Below, in pieces: positions 60,730-64,000 of a stretch of DNA of 64,000 nt. The notes below the pieces were generated by a model. That model was not told where the DNA came from and searched no databases. It saw only the letters and a program-made list of their open reading frames with translations. The translations under genes were made by a program, and so were the position numbers. How positions within the stretch are numbered: the stretch's first letter is position 1; each line of letters begins with the position of its first letter. The stretch comes from Erpobdella octoculata. Taxonomy: Eukaryota > Annelida > Clitellata > Hirudinida > Erpobdellidae. Where the stretch lies: the NCBI GenBank assembly GCA_963978895.1, contig OZ022242.1:21963129-22027128 (forward strand), given 5' to 3'.

Positions 60730-61430
60730 TTGCCCCGAGTTAACTCGTCCTATAGATATGAAAGCGTATCACAGCACGGTAGACCCGAGTATACTCGTCT
60801 AAACGTTCTAGAAGTCGTTCTAAGGCATTTATCAACATCAAATCATAATAATAAGTTGTTTCAAAATGCCAAAAACTTGCAAAACTACAGATTTGGTAAG
60901 AGCAACTTTTCAAATGATTATTTTTCATTGCATTGAGTCCGCTTTGATCCACCGTACATTTTATTTTATTTATGTCATTACGTAAACATTTCCTATTGTC
61001 GTACACGTGCTTCGGTAGCTTTTATAAATTCCAACTTTTATTCAGTTCCAACATATTCACACATGGTAAAAAAAACGATTTTCGGCAGAGGAAGTCAGAA
61101 GCAGATTACTTCAGTCCGACAGTGATGAGGAGGAACAAAGTACTGATGATGACAGTGAGTGGGAAAGTGAAGATAAAGAATTCGGTGATAACGAATCAGA
61201 TGAAGGAGATAGTGATGATAGCAACGCAACTGTTGAGTATGACAATGATGCGTTTGGTTGGGCAAATCAAGAAGTGTGAACCCGTTCAAGGATTGTGGAT
61301 TGTTTTCACCTGGACGGAAAGAGCCGATCACAAACATTGAAAATCCTCTGCTTTATTTTCAGATGTTCCTAACAAATTTACTGATTAACTGTAAAAGCAA
61401 TAAAAAAGTTTTTTTTGAAAATTTCTAGTC
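60730..61430 (+). mobile_element. piggyBac-like transposon remnant
   Basis: At 60735 and 60784 two near-palindromic words, cccgagttaactcgtc and cccgagtatactcgtc, occur 49 bp apart, perhaps terminal or subterminal repeats. A transposase N-terminus follows at 61080-61400. No right end was found. Confidence 0.5.
61080..61400 (+). pseudogene. piggyBac transposase N-terminal fragment (PGBD-like)
   Basis: An acidic leader (LLQSDSDEEEQSTDDDSEWE, then DKEFGDNESDEGDSDDS) precedes, in another frame, NPFKDCGLFSPGRKEPITN and ENPLLYFQMFLTNLLI. The second block matches the piggyBac start (F-G--G ... P--FF-LF-T--LL--I). At least one stop (near 61276) and a frameshift break it; no DDD core is present. Confidence 0.6.
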
Positions 61431-61614
61431 TATAAAAAGCAAATGGTTGACAACTGAAATTCACCTTTATATATTAAACCTCTTCTCAACACAAAGTTTG
61501 ACAAATGGTCTTTTTCATATGCCTGGCTTGCATATAAATCAGTAAATCAGGTTGACTTCTTTATTTTAAATTAAGTTTAGTTCTCACAACATATTCATCC
61601 GATCAGTTAGCTAG

Positions 61615-62312
61615 AAAATCTAACATTTTGTGACCCTGACAAGATTGCTCGTTTTGAAGAATTTGCCAATTATTTTGTGACCCGTGTTTAAAGAAATAGA
61701 AATCATGGAGAAAACTTCCAAAATAAAAGTTTTGAAAAGAAGTCGGAGACCACTCCGTACGCAGTTAGTCAGAAAAATTGACGAGTTAGAAACCATGTTA
61801 GCTGAAACTCCAAACAAGACATTCGTTCAATTGAAAGAGGAAATGTTGCAGAAGAAATTTTGAAAAAAAAAATAGATGTGCTGGACCAACAAATCATGTC
61901 CTTAATAAATTACAAAGGGTTTCGAAGATGATCAAGTCCAGGATCTATGAAAAGTTGAAGAATATGAGACGAAGTTCAGAACCTCAATAACGGAAGGTGA
62001 GAACCTTCTTTACAAACAAAATTTAATTCTTCCAGCCACTGCTAATATTGTACACAGCAGTGGAGGACTTTCTAACAGTACATATAAGCTGCCAAAAATA
62101 AAAAAAGTTCAACAGTGACCTGAAGGATTGATTGGGGTTTCTGTAACAACTTCAAAAGATGTGTACACATTTAGTGAGTCTGCAACCAGCACGGCACTAC
62201 CCAACAGCGCACCTAACTCAGCAGCAGCAGCAGCGATCATGGAACAACCTGTGGCCAATGCAGCAATGAGCAGCGATACAGCTGTTTCTGAAAGCCATTA
62301 TCCAGGAAAAAC
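61615..62312 (+). pseudogene. BEL/Pao-type Gag fragment (DUF1759-like)
   Basis: A gtgaccctgac string at 61630-61640 looks like a primer-binding site. Downstream MEKTSKIKVLKRSRRPLRTQ then LVRKIDELETMLAETP and, after frameshifts, KIDVLDQQI and STYKLPKIKK give the coiled-coil leader and start of a Pao/BEL Gag (family pattern: R--L---L--L--LL ... VKLPKL). Several stops. It is cut on the right by the hAT at 62313. Confidence 0.5.
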
Positions 62313-62949
62313 CAGGGGCGTAGCTAGGGGAGGGGCGAGCTGCCCCGGGCGCCATCTTGGGGGGGCGCCGAAAAGGAAGATACAGTATATTCATGCTAGA
62401 CTAACTCTCTCTCAAAGTTTGCATAAGATGCAAGAAAAACAGTAGTTTCCTTCCTTGCATCAGGATGTCGTCTACAGTCTAGTTGTATATCTGCTGCTTC
62501 AGTCCATTTAGTTGTTCTGCAGCATCAAACTTGTTAGGTTCTTAGGAAGGGAGAGAGCCATGTCACTCATGTGTTTCATTTCAAACCCACTAGCCACAAT
62601 CTAGGCACAGATCTCCGGCTCAGGCAAGGTGGAACTTGGTGACCCCTTCATGCTCCAGCCACCAGTCATTTCACATCGTTGACATAGAGCCAATGTTTTG
62701 AAAGCTGCTCTTGCTATCTAGAATGTCTGTGCTCTGTGCAGCACACCTCCTTTATGACATCAAGTTTATGACACACAGCCTAAGGACCATATTTAATTTC
62801 ATCAGTGTGTGCATTTATTGACATTTATTTATTACATTTATTCTCACTGAGTTTTGTGGATTTTTAAAAAATTTATTTCTGTTCTTTACGGTATTTTAAA
62901 TAAAATTTTTGTTTGCCGCATTTTTTTTTCAAATACTGATCGCGAAAAG

Positions 62950-63002
62950 ATGGCGCCAAAACGAAGTTGGCGTCATTTTGAACAAGAAACAACAAGAAAA
63001 CG
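62950..63002 (+). CDS. Candidate first exon of the hAT protein
   Basis: ATG at 62950 opens MAPKRSWRHFEQETTRKR and ends at a good donor (CG|GTATGTT). Joining it to the acceptor at 63317-63319 does not keep the frame of the main ORF, so either another junction is used or it is a separate leader. Confidence 0.35.
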
Positions 63003-63322
63003 GTATGTTGCTGTTAATAATTTGTGTACATATATTGAATTAAATAAAAATAAATTGAACATTATCATAATCAGATGATCAGAACATAATAAATGAATAT
63101 TTATTTTAATTGTTATACGTGAGATTACTGATTACTGTGCAAAAACTATAAAGTATAATCAATGATGCAATGTATGGTTTTGTAACTCCGCTATAACGCG
63201 TCTCGCCACTCTTGTGTAGGCATTACTGATGAGTAATATAGATATATTATAAATAATTGAATAGAAAATTAATTATCTTTTGCGAAGTTTTCCAATGTTT
63301 TTCATTTTTTGATTTTCAGATC

Positions 63323-64000
63323 ATGTCAGGAAGAAAATTGAGTGGCGCTCAATGGCGAAAGAGGAAGGTTGCCTTCGATAATGAAGCCAAGAAGTCCAGT
63401 CACTTAATGGAACAATTTTTGAAAAAAGGTAAAACTGATGATGAATCTCACAATTACACAGATGAATCCGATGAATCAGGAGATGATTCTGAACCGGAAA
63501 CTCAAGACCAAGACGAGGAAGTAATTGATCAAATGGAGGCTGACACTGCTGAGTCCATTCTCTACTTCGATATGCAGCGACAGGAACGGGAAGAGACTGC
63601 CGAAAACAATTATAGGAGTATTGATATAGCCGAAGAATCAAACACCGGAGACGATGAAGACGACGATGATGTTGGAAATGATGGTTCTGACAACGGCGAT
63701 GACGACGACGATGATGATGATGCTGATGATGCCCCTCGAAATGCCATCCCTGAAGTACTGATGCTCAATGACATTGGATATTTAGATTTCGACCAAATAT
63801 CTCAACTAGCCACGGTGTCACAAAAACTTCGAAATGAGCTGATAGTATGTGGAGCTTCAGTATTTCAAAACGCAGGAGGTCCGTTCACATCTGTTGATGA
63901 ACGTTCAATGAAAGCAGCGTGGTTCAAGCACCAGCTTGCCAATGGAGAGGAAGTCAGTCAATCATGGCTTCTGTATTCCCCGACAAATGAAGCTGCTTAT
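63323..64000 (+). CDS. ZMYM1-like (hAT/TTF-type zinc finger) transposase, 5' part
   Basis: The frame opens MSGRKLSGAQWRKRKVAFDN and is open for 226 codons to the window edge. It has a basic start with SGAQ-RKRK, a helical SHLMEQFLKKG, a long Asp/Glu-rich region with a GAC/GAT run at 63690-63730, and then SMKAAWFKHQLANGEEVSQS followed by WLLYSPTNEAAY. ZMYM1-like hAT proteins share this opening and the F--W---L-NGE-V-R-WL-YS segment, which leads into a Cys-rich TTF finger. That finger, the catalytic residues and the dimerisation domain would lie past the edge. A splice acceptor (ttttcag) sits just before the start. Confidence 0.7.
   Translation, partial: MSGRKLSGAQWRKRKVAFDNEAKKSSHLMEQFLKKGKTDDESHNYTDESDESGDDSEPETQDQDEEVIDQMEADTAESILYFDMQRQEREETAENNYRSIDIAEESNTGDDEDDDDVGNDGSDNGDDDDDDDDADDAPRNAIPEVLMLNDIGYLDFDQISQLATVSQKLRNELIVCGASVFQNAGGPFTSVDERSMKAAWFKHQLANGEEVSQSWLLYSPTNEAAY

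Larger units (their letters stand above)
62313..64000 (+). mobile_element. hAT transposon with ZMYM1-like ORF, left part, runs off the window
   Basis: The left terminus CAGGGGCGTAGCTAGGGG is followed by a G-run and by sequence homologous in inverse to 48490-49138. A short candidate exon and a long ORF follow. The right terminus is beyond the window, so the target duplication (left flank ggaaaaac) cannot be checked. Confidence 0.75.

Overview
This window is nuclear DNA from an animal, most likely an AT-rich, repeat-heavy invertebrate. Three host genes with GT-AG introns are metazoan-type: a SHANK-family scaffold gene (+ strand), TYW1 (- strand, all 16 coding exons traceable) and the 3' end of an NF2/merlin gene (- strand). 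A fourth spliced gene at the left edge encodes a FAR1-finger/MULE transposase-like protein of the ZSWIM3 type. Nothing in the sequence fixes the phylum. Most of the window is intron, intergenic DNA and mobile elements.

Layout: 1-1372, ZSWIM3/MULE-like gene, cut by the left edge. 2.3-11 kb, repeats: a 1.2 kb dispersed element with a tRNA-derived SINE inside it, a pogo/Tigger-like element, a LINE 3' end that runs into 920 bp of (TTATC)n, nested repeats and a minisatellite. 11.4-27.8 kb, SHANK-like gene; its introns hold hAT remnants, a 229-bp hAT MITE with a perfect 8-bp target duplication, a fold-back MITE, a LINE fragment and long microsatellites. 27.8-28.4 kb, tail-to-tail junction. 28.4-41.6 kb, TYW1; its introns hold a hAT element with a BED-finger exon, a Tigger-like MITE with split minisatellite arrays, a fold-back element and a LINE fragment. 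42.7-53.3 kb, mobile elements: a hAT copy, a 2.9-kb DNA transposon of a family I cannot name with a two-Asp protein and an internal 198-bp duplication, an internally deleted hAT (48.3-49.1 kb) and a second copy of the 1.2-kb element. 53.4-60.1 kb, the last two merlin exons, separated by a 6.5-kb intron into which an LTR retrotransposon (54,761-58,983) has inserted, inside an older LINE. 60.4-64 kb, piggyBac and BEL/Pao remnants, then the left end of a hAT with a ZMYM1-like ORF that runs off the window. That hAT appears to be the parent type of the 48.3-kb deletion derivative.

The most interesting object is the LTR element. Its two 620-bp LTRs look identical by eye, and it has a perfect 5-bp target duplication, a tRNA-Ser-type primer site and one open 905-codon frame. 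That frame has Gag, zinc knuckles, a protease-like motif and RNase H, but about 240 residues of unrelated Ser/Pro-rich sequence sit where reverse transcriptase should be, and there is no integrase. It looks like a young, trans-mobilised element carrying captured sequence. All calls were made by reading; no database search was run.
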